From Gammaproteobacteria bacterium (GTDB lineage: Bacteria > Pseudomonadota > Gammaproteobacteria > Steroidobacterales > PWYM01): a stretch of 53,238 nucleotides of DNA. The position numbers and the translations under genes were made by a program. Below the pieces are notes generated by a model that searched no databases, was not told the origin of the DNA, and was given only the letters and a program-made list of their open reading frames with translations. Below, piece by piece: positions 37,256 through 46,587 of this stretch. The DNA is taken from assembly GCA_003567475.1 (NCBI GenBank), contig PWZL01000045.1, positions 1-53,238 of the forward strand, read 5' to 3'. Each line of letters begins with the position of its first letter. Within the stretch, counting starts at the first letter, position 1.

Positions 37256-40078
37256 GTGGCTGACTACAAACACACCATCAACCTGCCGAAGACCGACTTC
37301 CCCATGCGCGCGGGCCTGGCCCAGCGCGAGCCGCAGATGCTCGAGCGCTGGGAGGCGATGGCGTTGTATGGGCGCATTCGGGAGGCTGGCCAGGGTCGGC
37401 CGGTGTTCTACCTGCCCGATGGTCCGCCCTACGCCAATGGTGCGATCCACATCGGCCACTGCGTCAACAAGGTTCTGAAAGACATGGTGGTGAAGTCGCG
37501 CCGGCTGGCCGGCTTCGATGCCCCGTATGTGCCCGGCTGGGACTGCCACGGGCTGCCGATCGAGCTGCAGGTGGAGAAAAAACACGGCAAGGTCGGGCAC
37601 AAGCTCGACGCCAGCGCCTTCCGCCGGGCCTGCCGCGAGTACGCGCTCACCCAGGTCGACGCACAGCGCCGCGATTTCCGCCGCCTGGGCGTGCTGGGTG
37701 ACTGGGAGCAGCCCTATCTCACCATGGCGCCAGCCTACGAAGCCGAGCAGTTGCGCGCCTTCGCCCGCATCATCGAGAACGGCCACCTCCATAAGGGCCA
37801 CAAGCCCGTACACTGGTGCCTGGACTGCGGTTCGGCGCTGGCCGAAGCCGAGGTGGAATACCAGGACAAGCGCTCACAGGCCATCGACGTGCGCTTCGAG
37901 GCGGTCGATCCGGCCGCACTGCTGGCCGCCGCCGGCGTGGCGCCGGACGCCACCGCCCGCGCCAGCATCCCCATCTGGACCACCACGCCCTGGACGCTGC
38001 CGGCCAACCAGGCCGTGGCGCTCAATGCCGGGCTGGCCTACGCCGTGCTGCGGCTGGACGCCGGGCAGGGACCGGAAGTGCTGGTGCTGGCGGCGGAGCT
38101 GGTGGCGACGGTGCTCGAGCGTCTCGGTGTCGACCATCACGAGCGGCTCGCCACGGTGCCCGGCGAGGCCTTTGGCGGGCTGAGGCTTCGCCACCCGTTC
38201 ATCACCCGTGACGTCCCGGTGGTGTTCGGCGAGCACGTCACCACCGAAACCGGGACCGGCGCTGTGCATACCGCGCCCGGCCACGGCGAGGAGGATTTCG
38301 CTGTCGGCGAGGCGTATGGGCTGCCCTTGGACAACCCGGTAGATGGTCGCGGGGTGTTTGTCGAGGGCACGCCCGAGCTGGCCGGTCAGCACATCTATCG
38401 CGACGAGGCGGCGATCATCGGGCTGCTGCGCGACCGCGGCATGCTGCTGCACGTCGAGCCTTTTCAGCACAGCTACCCGCACTGCTGGCGCCACAAGACG
38501 CCACTGATTTTCCGCGCGACGCCGCAGTGGTTTATCAGTCTCGACCAGAACGGACTGCGGAGCACCGCCCTCGAGGCGATCCGCGGGGTCAGCTGGACAC
38601 CCGAGTGGGGCGAGCAGCGGATCACCGGCATGGTCGAGGGCCGGCCGGACTGGTGCATCTCGCGCCAGCGCACCTGGGGGGTGCCGATTGCCCTGTTCGT
38701 GCATCGCGTAACCGGTGAACCGCACCCGCGCACGCCCGCCTTGCTGCACGAAGTGGCCGCGCGCGTGGAGCGTGAGGGCATCGAGGCCTGGTTCGAGCTG
38801 CCCCCCGAGGAACTGCTCGGTGACGAGGCCGCCGAGTACGAGAAGGTCACCGATACCATGGATGTGTGGATGGACTCCGGGATGGTCCATCACTGCGTCT
38901 CGGCCTTGCGCCCGGAACTGCCCGCCCAGGCCGATCTCTACCTCGAGGGCTCGGACCAGCATCGCGGCTGGTTCCAGAGTTCGCTGCTGAGCTCGGCGGC
39001 GATGTTCGGGCGGGCGCCCTACCGCGGCGTGCTCACCCATGGGTTCACCGTAGATGAGCGCGGTCACAAGATGTCGAAGTCGCTGGGCAACGTGGTCGCC
39101 CCGCAGCAGGTCATCGGCACCCTTGGGGCGGATATCCTGCGCCTGTGGGTGGCGGCGACGGATTTCCGCTATGAAATCCACGTCTCCGACGAGATCCTGA
39201 AGCGCATCAGCGACTCCTACCGGCGGATGCGCAACACGCTGCGCTTCCTGCTCGGCAATCTCGATGGGTTCGATCCGGCGCATGATCTGCTGCCGGTCGA
39301 GGCGCTGGTCGAGCTCGACGCCTGGGCCATCGACCGCGCCGCCGCCCTGCAGGCGGAAGTGCAGCGCGCCTATGAGCGCTTCGAGTTTCACCAGATCTAC
39401 CAGAAGGTGCATAACTTCTGCGTGGTCGATCTTGGTGGCTTCTACCTGGACATCATCAAGGACCGGCTGTACACCACCGGGGCCGACAGCCCGCCGCGGC
39501 GAAGCGCCCAGACGGCGATGTACCACGTGCTCCAGGCAATGCTTCGGTGGTTGGCACCGGTGCTCAGTTTCACTGCCGAGGAGGCCTGGGGCCTGTTGCC
39601 GGGCGAGCACGAGGACTCGGTGTTCCTGGCCACCTGGTACCCCCTGCCCGAGGTGGCGGCCGAGCAGCTGACGCTGCCGTGGAACACGCTGATCGGGATG
39701 CGCGATGCCGTGTCGCGGGAACTCGAAGCCTTGCGCGGCGCGGGCGACATCGGCTCCGGGCTCGACGCTGCCGTGCAGGTGCATGCCGATGGGGCGCTGG
39801 GCGAGGCGCTCGCGCGTATGGGTGAGGAGCTGCGTTTCCTGTTGATCACTTCGGCAGCGTCGCAGGGTGCGGCTGCGGCCCGGCCGCCTGAGGCGCGGGC
39901 CTGCCGGCTCGAAGACGGTACCGAACTGTGGCTGACGGTCCAGCCGACCCGTGAGATCAAGTGCGTGCGCTGCTGGCAGCGGCGGGCGGACGTGGGCGCT
40001 GCGGATGCGCATCCGGAACTGTGCGGGCGCTGTGTGAGCAATGTGGAGGGGCCAGGTGAGCAGCGGCGCTGGGCCTGA
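37256..40078 (+). CDS. ileS: Isoleucyl-tRNA synthetase (GTG start)
   Basis: A 940-aa class I synthetase charging tRNA-Ile, as in E. coli (938 aa). HIGH is at residues 65-68, KMSKS at 605-609, the CP1 editing domain lies between, and the C-terminal zinc ligands are Cys903, Cys906, Cys923 and Cys926. The GTG at 37256 gives the expected start [17 protein letters not shown]. It is preceded by a weak GGAAA and by a four-codon frame (ATG at 37242, stop 37254-37256) whose stop overlaps the GTG by one base. It overlaps lspA by 23 bp. Confidence 0.97.
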   Translation: MADYKHTINLPKTDFPMRAGLAQREPQMLERWEAMALYGRIREAGQGRPVFYLPDGPPYANGAIHIGHCVNKVLKDMVVKSRRLAGFDAPYVPGWDCHGLPIELQVEKKHGKVGHKLDASAFRRACREYALTQVDAQRRDFRRLGVLGDWEQPYLTMAPAYEAEQLRAFARIIENGHLHKGHKPVHWCLDCGSALAEAEVEYQDKRSQAIDVRFEAVDPAALLAAAGVAPDATARASIPIWTTTPWTLPANQAVALNAGLAYAVLRLDAGQGPEVLVLAAELVATVLERLGVDHHERLATVPGEAFGGLRLRHPFITRDVPVVFGEHVTTETGTGAVHTAPGHGEEDFAVGEAYGLPLDNPVDGRGVFVEGTPELAGQHIYRDEAAIIGLLRDRGMLLHVEPFQHSYPHCWRHKTPLIFRATPQWFISLDQNGLRSTALEAIRGVSWTPEWGEQRITGMVEGRPDWCISRQRTWGVPIALFVHRVTGEPHPRTPALLHEVAARVEREGIEAWFELPPEELLGDEAAEYEKVTDTMDVWMDSGMVHHCVSALRPELPAQADLYLEGSDQHRGWFQSSLLSSAAMFGRAPYRGVLTHGFTVDERGHKMSKSLGNVVAPQQVIGTLGADILRLWVAATDFRYEIHVSDEILKRISDSYRRMRNTLRFLLGNLDGFDPAHDLLPVEALVELDAWAIDRAAALQAEVQRAYERFEFHQIYQKVHNFCVVDLGGFYLDIIKDRLYTTGADSPPRRSAQTAMYHVLQAMLRWLAPVLSFTAEEAWGLLPGEHEDSVFLATWYPLPEVAAEQLTLPWNTLIGMRDAVSRELEALRGAGDIGSGLDAAVQVHADGALGEALARMGEELRFLLITSAASQGAAAARPPEARACRLEDGTELWLTVQPTREIKCVRCWQRRADVGAADAHPELCGRCVSNVEGPGEQRRWA

Positions 40079-40637
40079 GGGCACCGCCCGGCGCCCGTCC
40101 GACGCGCCGACGGCGCGTCGACGGCGGTTTGGCGGCGTGTTTGCAGGTGCGAGCCATTGGTTGTGGCTGAGTGCCGTGATCGTGGTGCTGGATCAACTGA
40201 CCAAGCGCTGGATCCTCGATACGCTGCAGCTGTTCGAGCGTATCGAGATCGCCCCCTTTCTGGACATTACCCATCTGCGTAACGAAGGCGCGGCGTTCAG
40301 TCTGCTGGCCAGCGCCTCTGGCTGGCAGCGCTGGTTTTTCATCGGCGTCGCGGCCGTGGTGAGCGTAGCGATAGTGATCTGGCTGCGCCGGCTGCCGGCC
40401 CGCGGTCAGCTGATGCTCGCGAGCGGCCTGGCGCTGGTGCTCGGCGGCGCACTGGGCAATGTGATCGATCGCATCCTCTACGGCAGCGTGGTCGATTTCA
40501 TCTACTTCAATTACGAGCGCTGGTATTTCCCGGCGTTCAATGTGGCCGACATGGCGATCACGCTGGGTGCGGGACTGCTGATCCTGGACAGCCTGCTGGA
40601 GCTTCGCCGCGAACGCGCGGCTGGCCGCGGCGGTTGA
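40056..40637 (+). CDS. lspA: Lipoprotein signal peptidase II
   Basis: LspA removes signal peptides from diacylglyceryl-modified prolipoproteins in the inner membrane. The 193-aa product has four hydrophobic helices and the two catalytic Asp motifs, [15 protein letters not shown] and FNVADMAI. An Arg-rich N-terminal extension of about 35 residues precedes helix 1. The GTG at 40056 is supported by GGAGGGG 4 nt upstream, inside ileS. No fkpB gene lies between lspA and ispH, unlike E. coli. Confidence 0.95.
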   Translation: MSSGAGPEGTARRPSDAPTARRRRFGGVFAGASHWLWLSAVIVVLDQLTKRWILDTLQLFERIEIAPFLDITHLRNEGAAFSLLASASGWQRWFFIGVAAVVSVAIVIWLRRLPARGQLMLASGLALVLGGALGNVIDRILYGSVVDFIYFNYERWYFPAFNVADMAITLGAGLLILDSLLELRRERAAGRGG

Positions 40638-40667
40638 CCGACAGTCCTGCCATGGGAGAATGAGGGC

Positions 40668-41648
40668 ATGAAAATCCTGTTGGCCAATCCCCGGGGCTTC
40701 TGTGCCGGCGTCGATCGCGCGATCGATATCGTCGAGCGGGCGTTGACGCTGTTCGGTGCACCGATTCACGTCCGCCACGAAGTGGTGCACAACAAGTACG
40801 TGGTCGACCAGCTGCGGGAAAAAGGCGCGATTTTTGTTGAAGAGCTCGCGGAAGTGCCGGATGACGCCACCGTGATCTTCAGCGCCCATGGGGTCTCCCG
40901 GGCGGTCGAGGACGAGGCCAGGACGCGCGGGCTGAAGGTGTTCGATGCCACCTGTCCGCTGGTCACCAAGGTGCACATGGAGGTGCGGCGGTATTCCGAG
41001 CAGGGGCTGGACGTGCTGCTGATCGGCCACGCCGGACACCCGGAAGTCGAGGGTACGATGGGGCGCTTCGATGAGTCCAAGGGCGGGCGCATCCTGCTGG
41101 TGGAGAGCAAGGCGGACGTCGCGCGGCTCCAGGTGCGTGATCCGGAGCGCCTGGCGTTCGTCACCCAGACGACGCTGTCGGTGGATGACACCGCCGAGAT
41201 CGTCGACGCCCTGCGCTCGCGTTTCCCGTCGCTCAAGGCGCCGCGGCGTGAGGACATCTGCTACGCCACTCAGAACCGCCAGGACGCCGTGAAGGAGATG
41301 GTCGGCCAATGCGACGTGCTGGTCGTCGTCGGGTCTGCCACCAGCTCGAATTCGAGCCGGCTGCGGGAGCTGGCAGAGAAGTCGGGCGTGCCTGGCTATC
41401 TTGTCGATGGCCCGGAACACATGGAGCGCGCCTGGTTCGAGGGCGCGCGTACGGTCGGTGTCACCGCCGGCGCCTCGGCGCCTGAAATCCTGGTTCAGCG
41501 CGTGGTCGAGCAGCTCAGGGCCTGGGGCGGTGAGACCTCGGAGGAGGTGGTCGGGCGTGAGGAGCATGTGCTCTTCAGCCTGCCGCGGGAATTGCGCAAG
41601 GTGCCGCCGATCGGTCAGCACGCCAGCGCTCGTCCGTCTGGCAAATAG
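40668..41648 (+). CDS. ispH: 4-hydroxy-3-methylbut-2-enyl diphosphate reductase
   Basis: IspH is the last enzyme of the MEP pathway, reducing HMBPP to IPP and DMAPP with a [4Fe-4S] cluster. The 326-aa product has the three cluster cysteines at Cys12 (PRGFCAGV), Cys96 ([10 protein letters not shown]) and Cys198 ([10 protein letters not shown]), with the substrate Glu/Thr region nearby. GGGAG is about 9 nt upstream. It supplies the precursors used by ispB. The 3' end overlaps the convergent pseudopilin gene by 34 bp. Confidence 0.97.
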   Translation: MKILLANPRGFCAGVDRAIDIVERALTLFGAPIHVRHEVVHNKYVVDQLREKGAIFVEELAEVPDDATVIFSAHGVSRAVEDEARTRGLKVFDATCPLVTKVHMEVRRYSEQGLDVLLIGHAGHPEVEGTMGRFDESKGGRILLVESKADVARLQVRDPERLAFVTQTTLSVDDTAEIVDALRSRFPSLKAPRREDICYATQNRQDAVKEMVGQCDVLVVVGSATSSNSSRLRELAEKSGVPGYLVDGPEHMERAWFEGARTVGVTAGASAPEILVQRVVEQLRAWGGETSEEVVGREEHVLFSLPRELRKVPPIGQHASARPSGK

Positions 41649-42139
41649 GGGCTGCTGCGGGGCCGGCCGGTGTGGCTGACGATCACCGCACGGGCGCTCG
41701 TGCTGCCTCGCTGATCGCAGAACATGACCGTCCCGTTGGTGCTTCGCTGGGGCGCCGGGCGGAACACGAAGGCGTCGCGATTGGCGCTGATCGTGCCGCG
41801 GTAGGGCGGTTGATCGACCCGCAGCACCACCGCGCCGGTGTCGAAGCGGGTCGGTCGTGTGGGTTGCGAGGGGACGAAGACCAGCCAGCCTCCCGACCAG
41901 TCCGCCGCAGACCCCGCGCAGCTCAAACCATCGGCGGTCTTGCAGACGGTGACCGGACGGGTGCGTTTGACAGCCTCGCTACGCGCCAGCTGCACCGCGC
42001 CGACCAGGGCGTTCACGCTGGCGCTGCGCCGGCTGTCCAGCAGCAGTTCGGTGAACGCGGGCACTGCCAGTGCCGCGAGAACCCCCAGCACCGCAAGCGC
42101 CGTGATCAGTTCAATGAGTGTCAGACCCCGCAGTCGCAT
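41615..42139 (-). CDS. FimT/GspH-like type IV pseudopilin
   Basis: A 174-aa protein with a class III (prepilin) signal: short basic leader ending at Gly5, then [20 protein letters not shown] with Glu at mature position 5. This is followed by the GspH/FimT head, with [23 protein letters not shown] and two cysteines near the C-terminus ([12 protein letters not shown] end). FimT-type minor pilins often follow ispH in gammaproteobacteria and act in type IV pilus assembly or DNA uptake. The remaining minor pilins (FimU, PilV-X) are not here, so this copy is isolated. GGGAGG about 7 nt upstream supports ATG 42139. Confidence 0.88.
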   Translation of the reverse strand: MRLRGLTLIELITALAVLGVLAALAVPAFTELLLDSRRSASVNALVGAVQLARSEAVKRTRPVTVCKTADGLSCAGSAADWSGGWLVFVPSQPTRPTRFDTGAVVLRVDQPPYRGTISANRDAFVFRPAPQRSTNGTVMFCDQRGSTSARAVIVSHTGRPRSSPYLPDGRALAC

Positions 42140-42249
42140 CCTCCGGCCTCCCTGCCGTCCACCTGCGTCTGCAAACCTGACCTGTGGCGCCCGGCCGCGC
42201 CAGACCTCAAACCGGGCGGAGCGCGCGAATTCGTGATCCAGCACAAGGA

Positions 42250-42264
42250 TGAGAATTGTTCTCA
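42250..42264. promoter_or_regulatory. Operator palindrome (ICE/Fur-type) before the Irr-like gene
   Basis: TGAGAA-TTG-TTCTCA is a perfect 6-3-6 inverted repeat. It overlaps the -35 element of the regulator's own promoter. The AGAA-N3-TTCT core resembles the iron control element bound by rhizobial Irr, from memory of that family. Negative autoregulation is the simplest reading. Confidence 0.65.
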
Positions 42265-42284
42265 TTCCATCTCAGGGCTATACT
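42256..42284 (+). promoter_or_regulatory. Sigma-70 promoter of the Irr-like gene, predicted leaderless
   Basis: TTGTTC (42256-42261) and TATACT (42279-42284) are 17 nt apart. The -10 ends only 6 nt before the ATG at 42291, so transcription should begin at or within a base or two of the start codon, giving a leaderless mRNA. No Shine-Dalgarno site precedes the ATG. Confidence 0.6.
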
Positions 42285-42290
42285 CAGCCC

Positions 42291-42719
42291 ATGAGCACTC
42301 CTGGCACAGCGCAGCTGGCCCCGCGGGCGCGAGTGGTTGAACTGCTCGAGCGTCGGGGCGTGACCGCCACCCAGCAGCGGGTGGAGGTGGGGCAGGTCCT
42401 GTTCGCCTGTCCCCAGCACCTGTCCGCCGACCAGATCCTCGAGCGGGTGCTCGCCATGGGTGCCCGGGTCTCCAAGGCGACGGTCTACAACACGCTGAAC
42501 CTGTTCAGCGAGCGGGGCCTGGTCCGTACCCTGTCGATCGATGGCGACCGACAGTTCTATGACCCGACGACCGCGCCCCATCACCATTTCTACAACGTCG
42601 ATACCGGCGAACTGATCGACATTCCTGCCGATGCGCTGGCACTGGCGTCGCTGCCGGCGCCACCGGCAGGGACGGCTCACGAGCGCATCGACGTCATCAT
42701 CCGGGTCCGCAGCAGCTGA
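42291..42719 (+). CDS. irr: Irr-like Fur-family transcriptional regulator
   Basis: A 142-aa DNA-binding regulator: winged helix at residues 10-85 (recognition helix in SKATVYNTLNLF) and a dimerisation domain. It follows rhizobial Irr rather than Fur, with a three-His run HHHFYNVDTGELIDIP (His97-99) and the ending PAGTAHERIDVIIRV. There is no CxxC structural zinc site; the only Cys is Cys40. In Irr the three-His motif takes part in haem-dependent control, so this protein may sense iron through haem. The ATG at 42291 follows the promoter by 6 nt; ATG 42249 lies inside the operator and is unlikely. Nearby haem-related genes are discussed at 50.8-53.2 kb. Confidence 0.85.
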   Translation: MSTPGTAQLAPRARVVELLERRGVTATQQRVEVGQVLFACPQHLSADQILERVLAMGARVSKATVYNTLNLFSERGLVRTLSIDGDRQFYDPTTAPHHHFYNVDTGELIDIPADALALASLPAPPAGTAHERIDVIIRVRSS

Positions 42720-42741
42720 ATGCTGGCGCCGCGGACCGGCG

Positions 42742-42771
42742 TTGCCGGGCCTGGCGCCGAGTGCGTATACT
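42742..42771 (+). promoter_or_regulatory. Promoter of tRNA-Thr
   Basis: TTGCCG (42742-42747) and TATACT (42766-42771) are separated by 18 nt. A GC-rich discriminator (CGCGCC) follows the -10 closely, typical of stringently controlled stable-RNA promoters. The expected start near 42778 leaves about 50 nt of 5' leader to the tRNA. Confidence 0.6.
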
Positions 42772-42828
42772 TCGCGCCTTCCGACTGGCGGCCGCACATC
42801 ACTGCAGCCCGCCGGTCACCCGCACGAC

Positions 42829-42904
42829 GCCGATGTAGCTCAGCTGGCAGAGCAACGCATTCGTAATGCGTGGGTCGGGGGTTCGAATCCCTCCATCGGC
42901 ACCA
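42829..42904 (+). tRNA. tRNA-Thr (anticodon CGT)
   Basis: A 76-nt cloverleaf with encoded CCA. The acceptor stem GCCGATG pairs with CATCGGC, the D-arm is GCTCAGCTGGCAGAGC, the anticodon stem ACGCA/TGCGT closes loop TTCGTAA (anticodon CGT), and the T-arm is GGGGGTTCGAATCCCTC. It reads ACG codons. Confidence 0.96.
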
Positions 42905-42941
42905 CCTCCCGGCGGTCCAGGCGAGGGCTCCCCGACGCTGT

Positions 42942-44972
42942 TCACGGCTCGCCCGTGGCGTCTTGTGGTGAACCGAAACCCAGCCAGTCGCCCAGCCGGG
43001 GTGCGATGTCGATGACCCGCATGGCCGGAGTGCGCCCCTGCGCCACGTCCTCGCCCCACTCGCAGAACACCGTATGCATGTCCGGCTCGGTCGAATCGAA
43101 GCCGTGGCCTGCCCAGATGCGCGCCGGGGTGATCGCCGCGGTGGCATGGACCGACGTGGTGGTGCGGTAGCCGGGTGCAAGGCGCCAGTAGATGTCGCCG
43201 CCCGCGGCGCCACCAAGGCCGAGATCGACATGTTCCTCGGCACGGTACACCCGCGTCACGATCGGCTTGCCGGCACTGTCGACGATGGCCTCGAGTGCTG
43301 CAGTCACCTCGTCGATGACCGCGCGGCGGTCCTCGGGCGCGACAATGCCCTCTCGCCAGTCGGTCGTGTTGACGGTGATCCAGTAGCCGTTGGGCGAGAC
43401 GGCGCGGCTGCGGCTCAGCTCGATCTCGCCGTCCTCATCCAGCACCAGCAGCCCGGCCTCGCGGAGTACGACGTTGAGATGCAGGAACTGCCAGGTCACG
43501 CGCATGCCGTGATCGCCGAGCAGCACCAGCCGGCCATCGGCGGCAGCCACGAGATCCCGCAGCATGGCCAGCCGGAGGTCGGCCAGCGCCCACAGTCGGC
43601 CACGCAGCTCGCCGACCCGCTCTGCCAGTTCGGCGTCGTAGCCGGGCCAGCGCGGGTCGAGAAAACCGAGCAGATAGTGGTCGACCGTATCCGGAAGCGG
43701 AAAATAGTCGATCATCAGTTCCGGTTCGAGCGCCGCCCACAACCAGCGAGAGCCGGCGTTGAACACCTCGGTGACCAGCTCTGCCGTCTCGAGCATGCGC
43801 CGCTCGGCGGTGCCATCGCCGCCCTGATCCAGTCGTGGCCCAAAGGCGCCGCGGGCCCACAACCCCATCGAGGAGTTGCCGAACCAGCCGGGCACACCAG
43901 CCTCGTAGGCCTGCTGGACCTCCGGGCGGTTGGCCTCGGCCACATGGACCGCCGGATGGTAGAGCAGGAAATCGCTGCCGTCGCGGGCCACGTCGAACAG
44001 CCGGAAGCGCATGGCCACGGGTTCGCCGCCCGTGCTCTGTACCCGCAGCGCCGCGGAGAAAAACCGCCCGAGCGGGCGGTTGCCGGCAGGCTGGGTCTCG
44101 GTCGGGTGGGCCTCGGCGACCACCGCTGCGCTCAGGTCCGGCTGCGTGGCGATGAACAGGCGCTGATAGGCGTCATCATCGCCGTGCAGCAGGGCGTACA
44201 GACGCCCCAGCGGGGTCTCCCAGGTGAAGGCGCGTGGCGACGGGCCGTTCGCGGGCAGGGCATCGAGTCCGCGCCAGGCCGCAGCGTCGGCGACCGTCAT
44301 GTCAGCCCGGCGCAGCACGCGATCGTCCATCGGGCGCTGGTTGTAGCCGTTGAACACCATGATGTTCGCCTGGTCGAGAATACGCCGCTGCTCCGCGCGC
44401 CGGGCCTGGGTCTCGCGCTCCGTCCAGTCCTCATGCTGCGGCGGGAATCCGGCCGGGAACGGCGCCTGGGTCGGGTGGTGGCCGCCGACCCGCAGGCCAT
44501 GACGGGCAGCAGTGAGCCAGACGGGCTCGGCGGCCAGCGGTTCATAGGAGAAGCCGCTGCGCAGCTCCAGTATCGAGTGGGCGCTGCGTGGCAGCCGGTG
44601 CAGGGCGTTGCCGGTCAGGCCGGTCACATTGCCCCACGCGCCGTTCCAGATGGCTGCGTGGCTTGCGGCGGTCAACGACGGAAACGAGGGGATGACGTAG
44701 TCCGCGCAGCGGCCTTCGTCCAGTACCTGATAGAAGGTAGGGACCTGAGCCGGCGACAGGGTACGGCGCAGGATGGCCTCGTTGAGCCCGTCCATGCTGA
44801 CCACCAGCAGTGGCGTGTGCCCGTCGGTGACTGCAGCCGTGGGCGTGGTCGTGTCCTCGGCGTCCCGGGCGCCGCCGCAAGCCACCAGTGTCGCCAGGAC
44901 GACGGTGACGACCAGGGTGTCCAGCGCAGCCGCGGGCACGCAGTGGCGACGGGCAAGGCGGGGTAGGGGCAT
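42942..44972 (-). CDS. Lipoprotein alkaline-phosphatase-superfamily phosphodiesterase
   Basis: A 676-aa exported lipoprotein: signal peptide with lipobox LVAC at about residues 29-32, processed by LspA. The enzyme domain belongs to the type I phosphodiesterase/nucleotide pyrophosphatase family. Metal and nucleophile stretches are VSMDGLNEAIL, FPSLTAASHAAIWNG (Thr as probable nucleophile), PLPDTVDHYLLGF, LLGDHGMRV and AGHGFDST. GAGGA about 6 nt upstream supports the ATG at 44972. The substrate (nucleotide, phospholipid or other phosphodiester) cannot be told. It is divergent from the methyltransferase gene, with 149 bp between starts. Confidence 0.88.
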   Translation of the reverse strand: MPLPRLARRHCVPAAALDTLVVTVVLATLVACGGARDAEDTTTPTAAVTDGHTPLLVVSMDGLNEAILRRTLSPAQVPTFYQVLDEGRCADYVIPSFPSLTAASHAAIWNGAWGNVTGLTGNALHRLPRSAHSILELRSGFSYEPLAAEPVWLTAARHGLRVGGHHPTQAPFPAGFPPQHEDWTERETQARRAEQRRILDQANIMVFNGYNQRPMDDRVLRRADMTVADAAAWRGLDALPANGPSPRAFTWETPLGRLYALLHGDDDAYQRLFIATQPDLSAAVVAEAHPTETQPAGNRPLGRFFSAALRVQSTGGEPVAMRFRLFDVARDGSDFLLYHPAVHVAEANRPEVQQAYEAGVPGWFGNSSMGLWARGAFGPRLDQGGDGTAERRMLETAELVTEVFNAGSRWLWAALEPELMIDYFPLPDTVDHYLLGFLDPRWPGYDAELAERVGELRGRLWALADLRLAMLRDLVAAADGRLVLLGDHGMRVTWQFLHLNVVLREAGLLVLDEDGEIELSRSRAVSPNGYWITVNTTDWREGIVAPEDRRAVIDEVTAALEAIVDSAGKPIVTRVYRAEEHVDLGLGGAAGGDIYWRLAPGYRTTTSVHATAAITPARIWAGHGFDSTEPDMHTVFCEWGEDVAQGRTPAMRVIDIAPRLGDWLGFGSPQDATGEP

Positions 44973-45121
44973 GAACTGTCCTCGGCCAGGCGTTTTCAGC
45001 AAGTGTGGCGGCGCAATGTTACAGGGGTCCGACCGCGCTGCGGTGCGCCAGGGTGCCGCGCGGGGTGCTAAGGTACGTGGTTGATATTGACGTCCGATTA
45101 CTGATTGCTGGAGTTCTGCCC

Positions 45122-46273
45122 ATGACCGATGCCAGTCTGCGCGAGGTCTACCGCCCGACCCATGACGAGAACGCCCGCCAGCGTTTCGTCGGTGTGCTGA
45201 AGGGATATGCCAACGGCGCCCTCGAGGCGAGACTCGATGAACACTACAGCGCGCGCCTGGAGCCCGCGTTCGTGGCGGCCAGGGGACGCCCACCGGCTGA
45301 TCGCGACGAGGCCACGCCGCTGTTCGAGCCCGAGCCGCTTTATCAGCTCTGGGGCTCGCTGGTCTACGCTTCCCAGGACCTGATGTGGCAGACCGTCGGC
45401 GAGACCTGCCGGCGCATTCTTCCCGACTTCGAGGCGCGCGCGGCGCGCACCACCGGTCAAGCCGGCGGCACGCTGTCGCTCTCGCCGACACTGGCGCTGC
45501 CGGAGCCGATTGCCAGCACCCAGATCCACCGCCAGCCTGGCGGCTACTTCGCGCGGCATGCCCCGCATGAACTGCTCACCGGGCTGCTGTATTTCGGTAC
45601 GGTGGAACTCTATCGCGCGGCCAAAGGCCTGTCGGCCAATGCCCCGGTGGGTGAACCCGGCATGGCCCGCTATATCCTCTCGGTGGTGCAGAAGCACTAT
45701 CCGGAGCTTCAGCCGCGGCGCATTCTCGACCTGGGTTGCGGACCGGGTACGGAGACCATCGGTCTGAAGCAGGCCTTCCCGGATGCCGAGGTCCATGGCC
45801 TTGATCTCTCTGCGCCGTTCATGCGGTTCGCCCACGCCTGGGCCGAGGACTGCGGCCTGCCGCTGCACTTTCGGCAGGCGGATGCGCGCGATACCGGTTA
45901 CCCGGACGGCCATTTCGACCTGATCGTTTCGCACATCCTTTGCCACGAGACCTGGCACGATGTGCTGCCCGCGATCTTTACCGAGGCGCACCGTCTGCTG
46001 GCGCCAGGCGGGCTGTTGCTGAACGCCGATGTGCCCTATCAGCCGCAGCGTCTGTCGATTCCCAAACTGGTGACCAATCACTGGCAGGTGCGCAATAACG
46101 GTGAGCCCTTCTGGACCGGTTTCGCTGATTCTGAAGTGCCCGCGCTGCTGCGCGCCGCCGGGTTTGCCGAAGACGAGGTCCATGCCAGCTACGAGCCCCT
46201 GGGGGCCGGCGCCTATTACTTCTTCGGTGGCCGGCGCGGCGCCGCCTCGGCGACCCGCCGGGAGGCGGCATGA
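45122..46273 (+). CDS. SAM-dependent methyltransferase with unrecognised N-terminal domain
   Basis: A 383-aa cytosolic protein. Residues 1-170 form an alpha-rich domain I do not recognise (for example YQLWGSLVYASQDLMWQTVG). From about 198 a class I methyltransferase domain follows, with motif I ILDLGCGPGTETIGL (201-215), then VHGLDLSAPFMRFA and LLAPGGLLLNADV. GGAG 8 nt before ATG 45122 decides the start; the frame is open 39 codons upstream. It overlaps the next small gene by 4 nt (ATGA), a sign of a functional pair. The substrate is unknown. Confidence 0.85.
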   Translation: MTDASLREVYRPTHDENARQRFVGVLKGYANGALEARLDEHYSARLEPAFVAARGRPPADRDEATPLFEPEPLYQLWGSLVYASQDLMWQTVGETCRRILPDFEARAARTTGQAGGTLSLSPTLALPEPIASTQIHRQPGGYFARHAPHELLTGLLYFGTVELYRAAKGLSANAPVGEPGMARYILSVVQKHYPELQPRRILDLGCGPGTETIGLKQAFPDAEVHGLDLSAPFMRFAHAWAEDCGLPLHFRQADARDTGYPDGHFDLIVSHILCHETWHDVLPAIFTEAHRLLAPGGLLLNADVPYQPQRLSIPKLVTNHWQVRNNGEPFWTGFADSEVPALLRAAGFAEDEVHASYEPLGAGAYYFFGGRRGAASATRREAA

Positions 46274-46554
46274 GCGCCGCCGGGCAGGGCCGCAGCGAGG
46301 GTTGGCCGGGACCAGATCAGCCGCTGGATGCGGCCAGCGTGGCCCAGCTGACCGCGGTGGCGATGCGCCTGGCGATGGAGGTCAGCGTGCTGCGCGACCG
46401 GCTGCGCAGTCACGAACTGCTGCTCGAGCGCCACGGACTGCTCAGCCCCGCTGCGGTAGATGCACTGAAGGTGCCCGAGGAAGAACAGCGCCTGCGCGAC
46501 ACCGCCAGCCGCGCGCTGATCGAGTCGCTGGCAACCGATATTGGCCCGCGCTGA
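46270..46554 (+). CDS. Small protein paired with methyltransferase, unknown
   Basis: A 94-aa acidic, largely helical protein. Residues 22-55 have a heptad-like pattern (VAQLTAVAMRLAMEVSVLRD) that suggests a short coiled coil; the C-terminus is also helical. It starts by ATGA overlap with the methyltransferase gene and ends 33 bp before the aminopeptidase gene. I do not recognise a family. A partner or oligomerisation role for the methyltransferase is inference from the overlap alone. Confidence 0.7.
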   Translation: MSAAGQGRSEGWPGPDQPLDAASVAQLTAVAMRLAMEVSVLRDRLRSHELLLERHGLLSPAAVDALKVPEEEQRLRDTASRALIESLATDIGPR

Positions 46555-46587
46555 GCGGTCGCCCCGAGGGACTGGACAGGACCGAGC

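Noticed and set aside
37874-40084. Long open frame (736 codons) on the minus strand opposite ileS
   Set aside because: Antisense shadow of a certain gene; no motif, no ribosome site, His/Arg/Gln-rich composition.
43074-44966. Long open frame (630 codons) on the plus strand opposite the lipoprotein phosphodiesterase
   Set aside because: Antisense shadow; the minus-strand reading has a lipobox and enzyme motifs, the plus-strand reading has none.
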